A stretch of DNA of 64,000 nucleotides from Bacillus cytotoxicus (GTDB taxonomy: Bacteria; Bacillota; Bacilli; Bacillales; Bacillaceae_G): assembly GCF_023715645.1 (NCBI RefSeq), contig NZ_JAMBOP010000008.1, forward strand, positions 62,001-126,000, written 5' to 3'. Shown piece by piece: positions 53,358 through 63,896 of this stretch (its first letter is position 1; each line of letters opens with the position of its first letter). The position numbers and the translations under genes were made by a program. The notes under the pieces were generated by a model. The model saw nothing but the letters and a program-made list of their open reading frames with translations, was not told where the DNA came from and searched no databases.

Positions 53358-53390
53358 TGAAGAGGCTAATGTGAGTTAGCCTCTTTTTGT
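53358..53390 (+). terminator. Terminator of the 97-residue gene
   Basis: AAGAGGCTAA/TTAGCCTCTTTTT. Confidence 0.9.
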
Positions 53391-53410
53391 GCAGCTAAAT
53401 ATTATATATA

Positions 53411-53707
53411 AAACCAACTGAACTTATAGTTCCTGTATTGCAGGAAGTTGTAAAAAGAGGCGGTGTGTCACCTAGTGAAGTAGATGAAGTGATTTTAGGT
53501 CACTGTATTCAGCGAACAGATGAGGCAAATACAGCAAGAACAGCAGCTCTTATGGCGGGATTTCCTAATACGGTTACTGGTTATACAATTCAGCGTCAAT
53601 GTGCTTCAGGTATGCAGGCACTAATTTCAGCAGCAATGCAGATTCAATTAGGTGTAAGCGATGTTGTTGTTGCAGGGGGAGTAGCGTTATTTATAGAAGC
53701 ATTATAA
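53411..53707 (+). pseudogene. Acetyl-CoA acetyltransferase (thiolase) fragment
   Basis: The frame KPTELIVPVLQEVVKRGG, then VDEVILGHCIQ, RTAALMAGFPNTVTGY, IQRQCASGMQALISAA and VVVAGGV corresponds to roughly residues 25-115 of a thiolase, including the active-site Cys. The N-terminal start (before KPTEL) and the last 280 or so residues, with the His and second Cys, are missing; after VAGGV the frame diverges and stops. It cannot fold into an active enzyme. No ribosome site. Confidence 0.82.
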
Positions 53708-53710
53708 TAA

Positions 53711-53744
53711 CAAAACCAGCTAGTACGTTTACTAGCTGGTTTTG
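53711..53744. terminator. Bidirectional terminator
   Basis: CAAAACCAGCTAGT/ACTAGCTGGTTTTG around ACGTTT. Confidence 0.92.
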
Positions 53745-54497
53745 TTATGGACGGAATAGATGATGGAATAGTCTTGCACGATCTTCAAAAAAGAGTTTCA
53801 TCGTTTGATAATGTTCAGTTTCTTCTAACGTAATTTCTTTTATGTTCTCTTGATGTAAAGAGTACATAGTCGCATCTGGATATGCCATTAAAATGGGGGA
53901 GTGCGTAGCTATAATAAATTGTGCGCCCTCATCAATGAGCTCGTGCATTCGAATTAACATAGAAAGTTGGCGCATCGGTGATAGGGCGGCTTCAGGCTCA
54001 TCTAAAATATATAGTCCGTTACTAGAAAAACGGTTTATAAATACAGAGAAGAATGATTCTCCGTGGGATTGCTCGTGTAGGGAAGTACCCCCGTAAGAAT
54101 CGATAATTCTTCCGCCACTAAGAGGATCTCTATCCATTTCATCAATATAAGATGCAACATTATAGAAAGATTCTGCACGAAGAAAAAAGCCATCTTTCGG
54201 TTTTTGTAAACCTTTTACGAGTGTGAGATATTCATGTAAGTTTGAATGAGAAGAGTTTGTAGAAAAACGAAAATTTTTCGTCCCTCCCTCTGGATTGAAT
54301 CCCCATGCAGTGGAAATTGCTTCTAATAATGTTGATTTTCCTGTTCCATTTTCCCCTATAATATAGGTAACCTTTGGATGAAAGGGTAAAGATTGTAGCG
54401 AACGAACGACAGGTAATGAAAATGGATATATAGAAAAGGATGGGATTTTGTCTTTTTTGAATAAAATGGTTTGTAAAAAAGGTGGTTTTTCTTGCAA
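53745..54497 (-). CDS. AAA family ATPase (COG3910-like)
   Basis: A 250-residue ABC/SMC-type ATPase without a membrane partner. Walker A is IIGENGTGKSTLLEAIS, the signature-like region is HGESFFSVF, Walker B is GLYILDEPEAALSP, and the switch is FIIATHSPILMAY. This is the compact predicted-ATPase family (COG3910), of unknown role. The TTG start follows GCGAGGTTC. It stands alone; no nuclease or toxin gene is adjacent, so I see no reason to call it a defence gene. Confidence 0.82.
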   Translation of the reverse strand: MQEKPPFLQTILFKKDKIPSFSIYPFSLPVVRSLQSLPFHPKVTYIIGENGTGKSTLLEAISTAWGFNPEGGTKNFRFSTNSSHSNLHEYLTLVKGLQKPKDGFFLRAESFYNVASYIDEMDRDPLSGGRIIDSYGGTSLHEQSHGESFFSVFINRFSSNGLYILDEPEAALSPMRQLSMLIRMHELIDEGAQFIIATHSPILMAYPDATMYSLHQENIKEITLEETEHYQTMKLFFEDRARLFHHLFRP

Positions 54498-54570
54498 AAT
54501 AAGAACCTCGCTTCAAAATAGATTATATTTCTAAAGTAGCAGAAAAGTTAAGTAATTGACAACCGATAGA

Positions 54571-54618
54571 AGTACAAGTTGAAAGACGGATGGAGAGTGT
54601 CCATGTATAGCGGAGAGT
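54571..54618 (+). repeat. Decayed bcr-like repeat fragment
   Basis: ACAAGTTGAAAGACGGATGG with GTCCATGTATAGCGG, recognisable only as the start and core of the repeat. Confidence 0.45.
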
Positions 54619-54704
54619 TAAATGTCAAAAATGAAAATGAATATATAGAGTATAATAGTACATGAAATGATAGGTTCATAGTATATAGTGACAGGAGAAA
54701 GATT

Positions 54705-55154
54705 ATGAAAGCCAGGGATGTATTTTATATTTTATGTAGCATTCTTATAATTTTAAGTGGTTGTGCTCACCAAGAAAAAGTGCAGCAACCGAAGAAACAG
54801 GCTATTCCTGAGACAAATGAATATGGTGGTTTACAACTAACAAAAGTAGGACAAGAGATTAAACAAAAAAACTGGGGGACTTTAAAATTAGAACAGGTTA
54901 AACATGTAAATGAAACACAATCATTTCATGTACCAGAGAAAAACTTTTTATATGCAGAAGATACGCTGATCGGTATAAAAAGTATATCGAGAGAGGATTA
55001 TAGTTCCGGTGAAAAAAGGGAGGGCTTAATTGGACTTGTACTAAGTGACCCTAATGAAAAAGTAAAAACAGTTTCGTTTAAAACAGATGTATTGGCAGTA
55101 GGAGACACACATGAAAAAATAGTAGAGCCACAAACATTTACCATTTCACTATAA
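54705..55154 (+). CDS. Lipoprotein of unknown function, 149 aa
   Basis: A signal peptide with lipobox (ILIILSGCAHQ) places it on the outer membrane face after lipidation of Cys. The mature part has EYGGLQLTKVGQEIKQKNWG, a region YAEDTLIGIKSISREDYSSG, and ends with a strand (EPQTFTISL). No family recognised. Ribosome site ACAGGAGAAAG. The window between it and the preceding ATPase gene holds only a decayed repeat and its promoter. Confidence 0.78.
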   Translation: MKARDVFYILCSILIILSGCAHQEKVQQPKKQAIPETNEYGGLQLTKVGQEIKQKNWGTLKLEQVKHVNETQSFHVPEKNFLYAEDTLIGIKSISREDYSSGEKREGLIGLVLSDPNEKVKTVSFKTDVLAVGDTHEKIVEPQTFTISL

Positions 55155-55160
55155 TAGTGC

Positions 55161-55270
55161 AATGGTTTTTTGGAGACAAGAGCATCTGACTGCGCAAAGA
55201 AGCAGTCAGGGCCGTTACTTGCCTGAAAATAAGGCGAGTATAGTGTATAGAGCGACTTATACGTCGGGAA
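55161..55270 (+). repeat. bcr-like repeat copy with compensated stem
   Basis: ACAAGAGCATCTGACT and AGAAGCAGTCAGGGCC: the stem arms are CTGACT/AGTCAG instead of CTGGCC/GGTCAG, pairing perfectly. Confidence 0.7.
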
Positions 55271-55352
55271 ATGAATTGAAAGAATAGGGGAGGGAATATG
55301 TCGTTTTATAGAGAATTTATATTTATATAGTGATTTGCAGGGAGATGAAAAC

Positions 55353-55862
55353 ATGTATATTGTCAAAGCGAATGTAAATGATGCAACAGAACTCGCACGT
55401 GTTCATGTTGATAGTTGGAGAGAAACATATGAAGGGATAATGCCAAAAGAAGTTTTAGATAAAAAATCGTATGAGAAACGAGAAGCGTTATGGCTAAAAA
55501 TATTACAGGAACAGCAGTCGCATGTTTACGTTGCTAAAACAGTTGACGGAAAAATCATCGGTTTTGCAGATGGTGGGAAAGAAAGAACGGATAGTTATGG
55601 ATATGACGGAGAGTTATATGCGATATATATTTTAAAAAAATACCAGCGAAATCAACTTGGGAAAAGATTGCTAAAAGCGGTAGCAGCGGATTTATATGAG
55701 AATGGCTGCTCTTCAATGCTTGTTTGGGTAGTGGCAAGCAATTCGTCTAAATATTTTTATGAAGCATTACAAGGCTCTTTTATAGATGAAAAACAAATTG
55801 CAGAATTACACGTAGAAGAAATTGCATACGGCTGGAAAGATATAAAAACTCTTCTTAAGTAG
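55353..55862 (+). CDS. GNAT family N-acetyltransferase
   Basis: A 169-residue acetyltransferase. The start MYIVKANVNDATELARVHV and DSWRETYEGIMPKEVL are typical of this GNAT branch. The acetyl-CoA loop is YILKKYQRNQLGKRLLKAV (Q/RxxGxxLL). The substrate is unknown. ATG 55353 follows GGGAGATGAAA. It is unrelated to the RimJ-like protein at 644. Confidence 0.84.
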   Translation: MYIVKANVNDATELARVHVDSWRETYEGIMPKEVLDKKSYEKREALWLKILQEQQSHVYVAKTVDGKIIGFADGGKERTDSYGYDGELYAIYILKKYQRNQLGKRLLKAVAADLYENGCSSMLVWVVASNSSKYFYEALQGSFIDEKQIAELHVEEIAYGWKDIKTLLK

Positions 55863-55932
55863 TACAACCTCCCGCTCGTTTTATCGCTTCGTGAATATAA
55901 TGAAGTGAATAGAGTGAAGGAGGAGACAATCC

Positions 55933-56307
55933 GTGAGGGGATTCACGGTGTTGATCGGAGTTATATTAGCGGTTTGTTTTCAAATAGGCTTATTATATAT
56001 GTTACAACGAATCGAGCAATTATCACTAATTCATCTTTTATATGAAATTGGATATATAGGAGTACTATTTGGAATTGGAATGAGTATTGCACATTATTTT
56101 TATAAACACAAAATTTATATATTTATATTGATATTTGTTTTTTTCTATGGTTGCGGCTATTATAACGGTGAGAGTGTTCAAGGCATTTTGCAATTGCATA
56201 TTGTGTTGATTCAACGGGCATTCATATTATTATTGTGTATTATGTTTGGAACTACTGTTTATGGAATGTTGTTTTATAAAGAAAATAATGAGAAAAAGGT
56301 CAAATGA
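55933..56307 (+). CDS. Membrane protein of unknown function, 124 aa
   Basis: Four hydrophobic segments (FTVLIGVILAVCFQIGLLY, IGYIGVLFGIGMSIA, YIFILIFVFFYGCGYY, FILLLCIMFGTTVYGML) with short loops and a KENNEKKVK tail. No family recognised. The GTG start follows AAGGAGGAGAC. Its 3' end forms part of a very long bidirectional hairpin shared with the convergent lipoprotein gene. Confidence 0.72.
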   Translation: MRGFTVLIGVILAVCFQIGLLYMLQRIEQLSLIHLLYEIGYIGVLFGIGMSIAHYFYKHKIYIFILIFVFFYGCGYYNGESVQGILQLHIVLIQRAFILLLCIMFGTTVYGMLFYKENNEKKVK

Positions 56308-56340
56308 CACATTTGGCCTTTTTCTCATTATTGTTTTTTA
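56284..56340. terminator. Very long bidirectional terminator
   Basis: AATAATGAGAAAAAGG-CAAATG pairs with CATTTG-CCTTTTTCTCATTATT (23-base arms); it overlaps both flanking coding ends. Confidence 0.92.
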
Positions 56341-56756
56341 TTTGTAAAGTAAGTTTTCACGTTCTGTAATTGCAGTTGTTCCGAGATACGAAATTCTTGT
56401 TTTTGTTCTTCAAATTGTTTTTTTGTATAGGGACCAAATCGGCGGTTATTTTTTAAATCAATAATCCAATAATTTTCTATCGCTTGATTGGTAATTGCAG
56501 CATCGGGGTTGTTAGGGTCATTTGTTTGGTCTATTTGCTTCGCTAAAATATAAGAGTCGTTCCAGGCGATTTCTACAATTTTTGATGGAATATATTGAGA
56601 AGCATACAAGGCATCTGATTTTGGGAAAAGTTCTAGAGCATCACTAGTAACATTAATGAGCTCATATTCATCGCCAACACTGTAATGAGAGTGCTTAGAA
56701 TTTGTTGAACAACTAGCTAAAAGTATGAAAGAGCAGAAGATGATGAATCGTTTCAA
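56328..56756 (-). CDS. Lipoprotein of unknown function, 142 aa
   Basis: The signal peptide MKRFIIFCSFILLASC has a lipobox (LASC). The mature part includes YSVGDEYELINVTSDALELF, ENYWIIDLKNNRRFGPYTKK and a helical tail. It resembles small Bacillus lipoproteins grouped as DUF3997, a tentative assignment. The start is TTG with GGAAGGAG about ten bases before. Confidence 0.7.
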   Translation of the reverse strand: MKRFIIFCSFILLASCSTNSKHSHYSVGDEYELINVTSDALELFPKSDALYASQYIPSKIVEIAWNDSYILAKQIDQTNDPNNPDAAITNQAIENYWIIDLKNNRRFGPYTKKQFEEQKQEFRISEQLQLQNVKTYFTNKKQ

Positions 56757-56902
56757 TATGAGCTTCTCCTTCCGAAATGTGATTGATACATATTGTACAG
56801 GAAAAGATAGTAAAACACCAATTTATGTGTTGTTTACAACTGTTTTTAGACATGATACGATGAAACAGTTAATAAAGGATAGAAAAAAGGAGTCGACACA
56901 AC

Positions 56903-57358
56903 ATGAAGCTGAAAATACATCGTCCAGCGATCGTTATGAATCGCATCGGGGCTGCAATTATCGATATGTTTTTCATTTCTGTTCTGTACGGTGCTGTTGT
57001 CGCAATTACAACAGGAAACTATAAAGCAATTTTAAATCGTTTTAATGTAAGTTCAGGGGATATTCGTTATGACCTTGGACTTGTATGTGTATTAATGGCG
57101 ATTTACTTTATTGTTCTACCATTCATTTGGAATGGATATACACCAGGGAAAAAATTTACACGAACAAAGCTTGTATCACTTACAAATGAAAAGTTAACAG
57201 TAGGAATATTAACAATGCGGTTTATTGTATTGTTAATCCCAAATATTTTATTTCTTGGGATTCCAGTGATATGCAATGTATATATGATGCTGTTTAGAAG
57301 TGATAATAGTGGTTTTCATGATCTTATAGTAAAAACTAGAGTGATAAGTATTGTATAA
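56903..57358 (+). CDS. RDD family membrane protein
   Basis: A 151-residue protein. RDD marks are the N-terminal MNRIGAAIIDMFFISVLYG (Arg and Asp in the first membrane segment) and FIWNGYTPGKKFTRTKLV, with a C-terminal NSGFHDLIVKTRV. Three membrane segments are seen. The family is thought to handle ions or osmolytes in some bacteria; the role here is unknown. AAAAAAGGAGTCG precedes the ATG. Confidence 0.83.
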   Translation: MKLKIHRPAIVMNRIGAAIIDMFFISVLYGAVVAITTGNYKAILNRFNVSSGDIRYDLGLVCVLMAIYFIVLPFIWNGYTPGKKFTRTKLVSLTNEKLTVGILTMRFIVLLIPNILFLGIPVICNVYMMLFRSDNSGFHDLIVKTRVISIV

Positions 57359-57396
57359 AGAAAGAGGAGTAGAGTAGCTACTTCTCTTTCTTTATT
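57357..57396 (+). terminator. Terminator of the RDD gene
   Basis: AAAGAAAGAGGAGTA/TACTTCTCTTTCTTT. Confidence 0.85.
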
Positions 57397-57417
57397 ATTG
57401 CAAAAATTTTTAATTGG

Positions 57418-57503
57418 TATAATAGAATTTGTATAGGACAGGCATCGCCTATATAGTATCTTCCATATTTCTGGCGTGTCACGGAAAGGCGCGCTTTTTT
57501 GTT
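57418..57503 (+). ncRNA. Candidate small RNA with promoter and terminator
   Basis: TATAAT at 57418 (TTATTG 17 bases earlier) would start a transcript near 57430. It folds TATAGG/CCTATA around ACAGGCATCG and ends in a GGCGTG/CGCGC-type hairpin (57473-57494) followed by TTTTTT. It holds no ORF. The RNA would be about 73 nt. I do not match it to a known riboswitch or small RNA. Confidence 0.35.
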
Positions 57504-57565
57504 AGTTTAGTTAGAATGAAAATTCGAAAATAAAAAGAAAAGGATTTTATAGCAGGTTTTTAATT

Positions 57566-58632
57566 TGACGAATTGTATTATTAAGTGCGACACCTAAAGA
57601 AAAACAAAAAAGCCCACCTCACTTCGTGTAAAATAGAAGTTACCACACAACCTTTTACACGGAGGACGAGTATGAGCTATTCACATTTTACCACGTTTGA
57701 ACGTGGACAACTAGAAGCACTTTATAAATTAGGATATTCCACAAGAAAAATGGGTGCGATTTTGAAGCGTCATCATTCTTCTATCGCACGAGAATTAAAA
57801 AGAAATGTCAAAGAAAACAGTACGTACTATAGTGACAAAGCACAAAAGGAATATGTACAGCGTAGAAAGTCTTGTAAACCGGCTGGAAAGTGGTCTATAG
57901 AACTTGCGGAAGAAATCCAAGAGAAGTTGGAACTTACTTGGTCCCCTGAACAAATTCAACATGGTAATTTGAAAGAGGAGATTTCCTTCAAGACAATTTA
58001 TAACTGGTTATATCAAGGGAAACTGTTTAAAAAAGATCTATCTCTATTAAGACATAAGGGAAAGCGCCAAAAACCTAAAGAAACACGTGGACGTTTCAAT
58101 ATCGGGACGTCAATTCAAAAACGCCCATCTGAAATTAGAACACGAGAAACATTTGGGCATTGGGAATTAGACACAATTGTCTCAAGTCGTGGTAAAAGTA
58201 AGGGATGCTTTGCGACATTTGTAGAACGAAAAACGCGGTATTATCAAGCGATTGCCATCCCAGATCGAACAGCAGAATCGATGGAATTCGCCATCAAACA
58301 AATTGCTTCCATGTACCCAAGCGCTGCATTACAAACAGCTACAGTTGATAGAGGGAAAGAATTTTCGTGTTATCAACGTGTAGAAAAAGATTTGGAAATC
58401 GCAGTGTTCTTTGCCGATCCTTATTCTTCCTGGCAACGTGGGAGTAACGAAAACGCAAATGGCCTATTACGTGAGTTTTATCCGAAAAAAACAGATTTGA
58501 GCCTTGTTTCACAAGAACAATTAAATCAAGCACTACTTCTTATAAATCAAAGACCAAGAAAATGTTTAGGTTGGAAAACTGCCCACGAAGCGTTTCAGGA
58601 GGAACTGTCGCACTTAGATTGACAAATCGTCA
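57566..58632 (+). mobile_element. IS30-family insertion sequence
   Basis: Terminal inverted repeats of about 27 bp: the left begins TGACGAATTGT and ends TAAGTGCGACA; the right, read inward, TGACGATTTGTC and TAAGTGCGACA (21 of 27 match). One transposase gene fills the inside. The right flank (TTTGGATTTATATATAAC) looks like the end of a bcr-like repeat. The target duplication is not clear. Confidence 0.8.
57672..58622 (+). CDS. IS30 family transposase
   Basis: A 316-residue DDE transposase. An N-terminal HTH_38 domain (FTTFERGQLEALYKLGYSTR, then RHHSSIARELKRN) binds the ends. The integrase core carries the catalytic residues Asp in HWELDTIVS, Asp in ATVDRGKEF and Glu in RGSNENANGLLREF. The length is complete and no frameshift is seen, so it may be active. 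ATG 57672 has CGGAGGACG before it. Confidence 0.93.
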   Translation: MSYSHFTTFERGQLEALYKLGYSTRKMGAILKRHHSSIARELKRNVKENSTYYSDKAQKEYVQRRKSCKPAGKWSIELAEEIQEKLELTWSPEQIQHGNLKEEISFKTIYNWLYQGKLFKKDLSLLRHKGKRQKPKETRGRFNIGTSIQKRPSEIRTRETFGHWELDTIVSSRGKSKGCFATFVERKTRYYQAIAIPDRTAESMEFAIKQIASMYPSAALQTATVDRGKEFSCYQRVEKDLEIAVFFADPYSSWQRGSNENANGLLREFYPKKTDLSLVSQEQLNQALLLINQRPRKCLGWKTAHEAFQEELSHLD

Positions 58633-58687
58633 TTTGGATTTATATATAACGAAAAACCGCCCATGAATATGGACGGTTTCGTTGTAG

Positions 58688-59788
58688 TTAGCGAATGCGA
58701 TTTTCGGTTTTTACATCAAAGAAGTGTGCTTTGTTCATATCAAAAGCAAGCTGGATTTGATCACCGTTTGTAAAGGTATGTCTCGCATCAACACGTGCTA
58801 CAAAATCTTGATTTCCAAGTTTCATATATAAAATAGATTCTGCACCTAATAGTTCGGCAACTTCAATTTTTGTTGTAAATGTTGTGTCTTGTGAAGCTTC
58901 TACGAATAAGAGTTCATCATGAATATCTTCTGGACGTATTCCTAAAATAATCTCTTGGTTTATGTAGCCTTGTTCGCTCAATAATTTCATTTTTCCTTCA
59001 GATACTTTAATTTTTATTTTATTGTCTATTACAAAGTGACTTTCTGTTAACTGTCCACGGAAGAAGTTCATCGCAGGAGAACCAATAAATCCGCCAACGA
59101 AAATATTTTCGGGCGTTTCATATACTTCTTTTGGTGTTCCGATCTGCTGTATTTTCCCGTCTTTCATAACAACAAGGCGCGATGCCATTGTCATAGCCTC
59201 TGTTTGATCATGTGTCACATAAATAGTTGTTGTTCCAAGTTTTTGGTGCAACTTAGAAATCTCTGAACGCATTGTTACTCGTAATTTTGCATCAAGGTTT
59301 GATAATGGCTCGTCCATTAAGAAAACTTTTGCATCACGAACAATGGCACGTCCTAATGCAACGCGTTGGCGTTGTCCTCCGGATAATGCTTTTGGTTTTC
59401 GATTTAAATAATCCTCGAGCCCTAAAATACGGGCTGCCTCTTTCACGCGGCGATCAATTTCTTCTTTTGATATTTTACGAAGCTTTAAGCCAAATGCCAT
59501 GTTATCGTAAACACTCATATGCGGATAGAGTGCATAGTTTTGAAAGACCATTGCAATGTCGCGATCTTTCGGAGGAACATCGTTCATTACCGTGCCATCA
59601 ATTGAAAATTCACCTTTTGAAATATCTTCTAAACCAGCAACCATTCGTAATGTTGTAGATTTCCCACATCCAGATGGACCGACGAATACGATAAACTCTT
59701 TATCTTGTATGTGTAAATTGAAGTCTGTTACTGCTGTTACATCGTTATCGTATATTTTATAAATATTTTCTAATTTCAGTTCTGCCAT
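58688..59788 (-). CDS. msmX: Sugar ABC transporter ATP-binding protein (MsmX/UgpC type)
   Basis: A 366-residue ATPase that energises carbohydrate ABC importers. Walker A is GPSGCGKSTTLRMVAG, the Q-loop is MVFQNYALYPHMSV, the signature is KALSGGQRQRVALGRAIV, Walker B is FLMDEPLSNLDAKLR, and the C-terminal regulatory OB folds include LGIRPEDIHDE. ATG 59788 follows TAGGAGG; an upstream extension lacks a site. In B. subtilis MsmX serves several sugar importers, including maltodextrin; here it lies in the maltodextrin locus. Confidence 0.88.
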   Translation of the reverse strand: MAELKLENIYKIYDNDVTAVTDFNLHIQDKEFIVFVGPSGCGKSTTLRMVAGLEDISKGEFSIDGTVMNDVPPKDRDIAMVFQNYALYPHMSVYDNMAFGLKLRKISKEEIDRRVKEAARILGLEDYLNRKPKALSGGQRQRVALGRAIVRDAKVFLMDEPLSNLDAKLRVTMRSEISKLHQKLGTTTIYVTHDQTEAMTMASRLVVMKDGKIQQIGTPKEVYETPENIFVGGFIGSPAMNFFRGQLTESHFVIDNKIKIKVSEGKMKLLSEQGYINQEIILGIRPEDIHDELLFVEASQDTTFTTKIEVAELLGAESILYMKLGNQDFVARVDARHTFTNGDQIQLAFDMNKAHFFDVKTENRIR

Positions 59789-59812
59789 GACTTTTCCTCC
59801 TAGCGAAAAATG

Positions 59813-59826
59813 TGAAAACGTTTTCT
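59813..59826. promoter_or_regulatory. cre/LacI-type operator before msmX
   Basis: TGAAAACGTTTTCT, 25 bases upstream of the msmX start. Confidence 0.5.
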
Positions 59827-59871
59827 TTCGTTTTATTATAAATGAGTGCATGGAAAAAAGAAATAAAAAAA

Positions 59872-59885
59872 TTAAAACGTTTTCA
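59872..59885. promoter_or_regulatory. cre/LacI-type operator, second site
   Basis: TTAAAACGTTTTCA in the msmX-malL divergent region, 59 bases from the first site. Confidence 0.5.
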
Positions 59886-60014
59886 TGTTTTTTGAAAGTG
59901 TAGTTTAAATATAGTGTCCATAGCATTAGTAGAGCGGTATTTTACAATCATTTGATAATAGAAAAAGGTATAAATCTGTTTTCATTTTATCTATAATCTG
60001 TTATCATTCATTCA

Positions 60015-60028
60015 TGAAAACGTTTGCG
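60015..60028. promoter_or_regulatory. cre/LacI-type operator before malL
   Basis: TGAAAACGTTTGCG, 37 bases upstream of the malL start. The inverse sequence recurs before the binding-protein gene. Confidence 0.55.
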
Positions 60029-60065
60029 CTGTTTTTGCAATTTAATAATGAGATGGGGTAGTATG

Positions 60066-61742
60066 ATGGAGAAACAGTGGTGGAAAGAAAGTGTTGTATA
60101 TCAAATTTATCCGCGCAGCTTTATGGACAGTAATGGTGATGGAATTGGTGATCTTCGCGGAATTATTTCAAAGCTTGATTATTTACAAGAACTAGGTATA
60201 GATGTAATTTGGTTATCGCCAGTTTACGAATCTCCAAACGATGATAATGGTTATGATATTAGTGATTATCGTAAGATTATGGATGAATTTGGGACGATGA
60301 ATGATTGGGATGCATTGTTAAGTGAAATGCATAAACGTAATATGAAATTAATGATGGATTTAGTGGTTAATCATACTTCAGATGAACATCATTGGTTTGT
60401 TGAATCTCGGAAGTCAAAAGATAATCCTTATAGAGATTACTATATTTGGCGAAAAGGAAAAGATGGAAAAGAGCCAAATAACTGGGGGGCTGCTTTTAGT
60501 GGCTCGACTTGGCAGTATGATGAAACGACAGATGAATATTATTTACATTTATTTTCAAAAAAGCAACCGGATTTAAATTGGGATAATGAGAATGTACGTA
60601 AAGAGATTTATGAGATGATGAAATTTTGGCTTGATAAGGGAATTGACGGTTTCCGTATGGATGTCATTAATTTTATTTCAAAAACGGAAGGGCTTCCAGC
60701 TGTTGATACTGAAACAGAAGGGTATGTATCAGGACATCAATACTTTATGAATGGACCAAATATTCATACGTATTTACGTGAAATGAATCAGGAGGTACTG
60801 TCTAAATATAACATTATGACAGTTGGTGAGATGCCAGGTGTAACAACGGAAGAAGCTAAGCTTTATACAGCTGAAGAGCGTCAGGAATTACAGATGGTAT
60901 TTCAATTCGAACATATGGATTTAGATTCTGGGGAAAGTGGTAAATGGGATGTGAGACCATGTTCACTCCTTACGTTAAAGCAGAATTTAACAAAGTGGCA
61001 AAAAGCAATGGAGCATATAGGATGGAATAGTTTGTATTGGAATAATCATGATCAGCCGCGTATCGTCTCACGCTTTGGTAACGATACGACTTATCGTATT
61101 CCGTCAGCGAAAATGTTAGCGACGGTACTTCATATGATGAAAGGAACTCCTTATATTTATCAAGGTGAAGAGATTGGAATGACAAATGTCCAATTTGATT
61201 CAATTGAGGAGTACCGTGACATTGAAACCTTGAATATGTACCGTGAAAAAGTAATGGAACGTGGTGAAAATCACGAAATAGTGATGCAATCTATTTATTC
61301 AAAAGGCCGCGATAATGCTCGGACTCCGATGCAATGGGAAAATAGCGAACATGCTGGGTTTACAACGGGTAAACCGTGGCTACAAGTAAATCCTAATTAT
61401 AAAGAAATCAATGCGTGGCAGGCATTACATGACCCAAATTCAATTTTTTATTACTATAAAAAATTGATTGAACTTCGTAAAAAGCATGAAATCATTGTAT
61501 ATGGTACATACGACTTGATTCTAGAAGATCATCCATCGATTTTTGCTTATATGAGAACATGGAAAGATGAGAAGTTACTTGTTATTGCAAACTTTACAGA
61601 GGAACCGTGTGTATTTGAGTTGCCAGAAGAGATAACATATAGTAGTTCAGAGTTATTCATACACAATTATGATGTGCAGAGTGAATTAATTGAAAATATT
61701 ACTTTACAGCCTTATGAAACGAGGGTGTATAAACTGAAATAA
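60066..61742 (+). CDS. malL: Oligo-1,6-glucosidase (alpha-glucosidase, GH13_31)
   Basis: A 558-residue glycosidase that cleaves isomaltose-type and alpha-limit dextrin linkages in the cytosol. GH13 motifs are DLVVNHTSDEH, the nucleophile Asp in GFRMDVINFIS, the acid Glu in MTVGEMPGVTTEE and WNNHDQPRIVSRFG. Its start MEKQWWKESVVYQIYPRSF is that of B. cereus oligo-1,6-glucosidase from memory, and the length is the same. ATG 60066 is chosen; GATGGGGTAG precedes it. Divergent from msmX. Confidence 0.94.
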   Translation: MEKQWWKESVVYQIYPRSFMDSNGDGIGDLRGIISKLDYLQELGIDVIWLSPVYESPNDDNGYDISDYRKIMDEFGTMNDWDALLSEMHKRNMKLMMDLVVNHTSDEHHWFVESRKSKDNPYRDYYIWRKGKDGKEPNNWGAAFSGSTWQYDETTDEYYLHLFSKKQPDLNWDNENVRKEIYEMMKFWLDKGIDGFRMDVINFISKTEGLPAVDTETEGYVSGHQYFMNGPNIHTYLREMNQEVLSKYNIMTVGEMPGVTTEEAKLYTAEERQELQMVFQFEHMDLDSGESGKWDVRPCSLLTLKQNLTKWQKAMEHIGWNSLYWNNHDQPRIVSRFGNDTTYRIPSAKMLATVLHMMKGTPYIYQGEEIGMTNVQFDSIEEYRDIETLNMYREKVMERGENHEIVMQSIYSKGRDNARTPMQWENSEHAGFTTGKPWLQVNPNYKEINAWQALHDPNSIFYYYKKLIELRKKHEIIVYGTYDLILEDHPSIFAYMRTWKDEKLLVIANFTEEPCVFELPEEITYSSSELFIHNYDVQSELIENITLQPYETRVYKLK

Positions 61743-61776
61743 AAAGTAGAATATAATACATCTGAAACAAATAGCG

Positions 61777-61823
61777 AAAAATAGGCTGCCCCCAAAATTT
61801 CACTTTTGGGCAGCCTATTTTCT
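61777..61823. terminator. Bidirectional terminator malL/cyclomaltodextrinase
   Basis: AAAATAGGCTGCCC-AAAA pairs with TTTT-GGGCAGCCTATTTT. Confidence 0.95.
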
Positions 61824-61826
61824 GAT

Positions 61827-63605
<1,779 letters not shown>

Positions 63606-63743
63606 CTATTTAAAGAAAACAACTATATATTGCACACGATTGCTATGTATATAACTTGAATATTGCTTATAAGAGTATTACTCATTTTATATAAAGTCAA
63701 TGAGCATAGAGAATAATTCCGTAAATTTTTTAAAAAATAATAT

Positions 63744-63852
63744 TTGCAAAATCTATGAAAGAATGTATAATGATAAACAAATAGCGCAAACGTTTTCGTA
63801 AATTGAAAGATTGTTTGTGCTTCTATTAAACTATCAGATGCAAACGTTTTCA
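63744..63852 (+). promoter_or_regulatory. Promoter and two operators of the maltodextrin importer genes
   Basis: TTGCAA (63744), 16 bases, TATAAT (63766). Two LacI-type operators follow: CGCAAACGTTTTCG (63785-63798), overlapping the expected transcription start, and TGCAAACGTTTTCA (63839-63852), 54 bases on. The divergent cyclomaltodextrinase gene shares the region. Confidence 0.65.
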
Positions 63853-63896
63853 TTTTAGACGAAGTATGATGTACATAATTTGGGAGGTAGTTAGGG

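Noticed and set aside
53745-54497. Defence-system ATPase
   Set aside because: No nuclease, toxin or other defence partner adjacent; compact predicted-ATPase family of unknown role.
57500-57565. IS30 inserted in a bcr-like repeat
   Set aside because: The right flank looks like a repeat tail, but no matching left part could be recognised.
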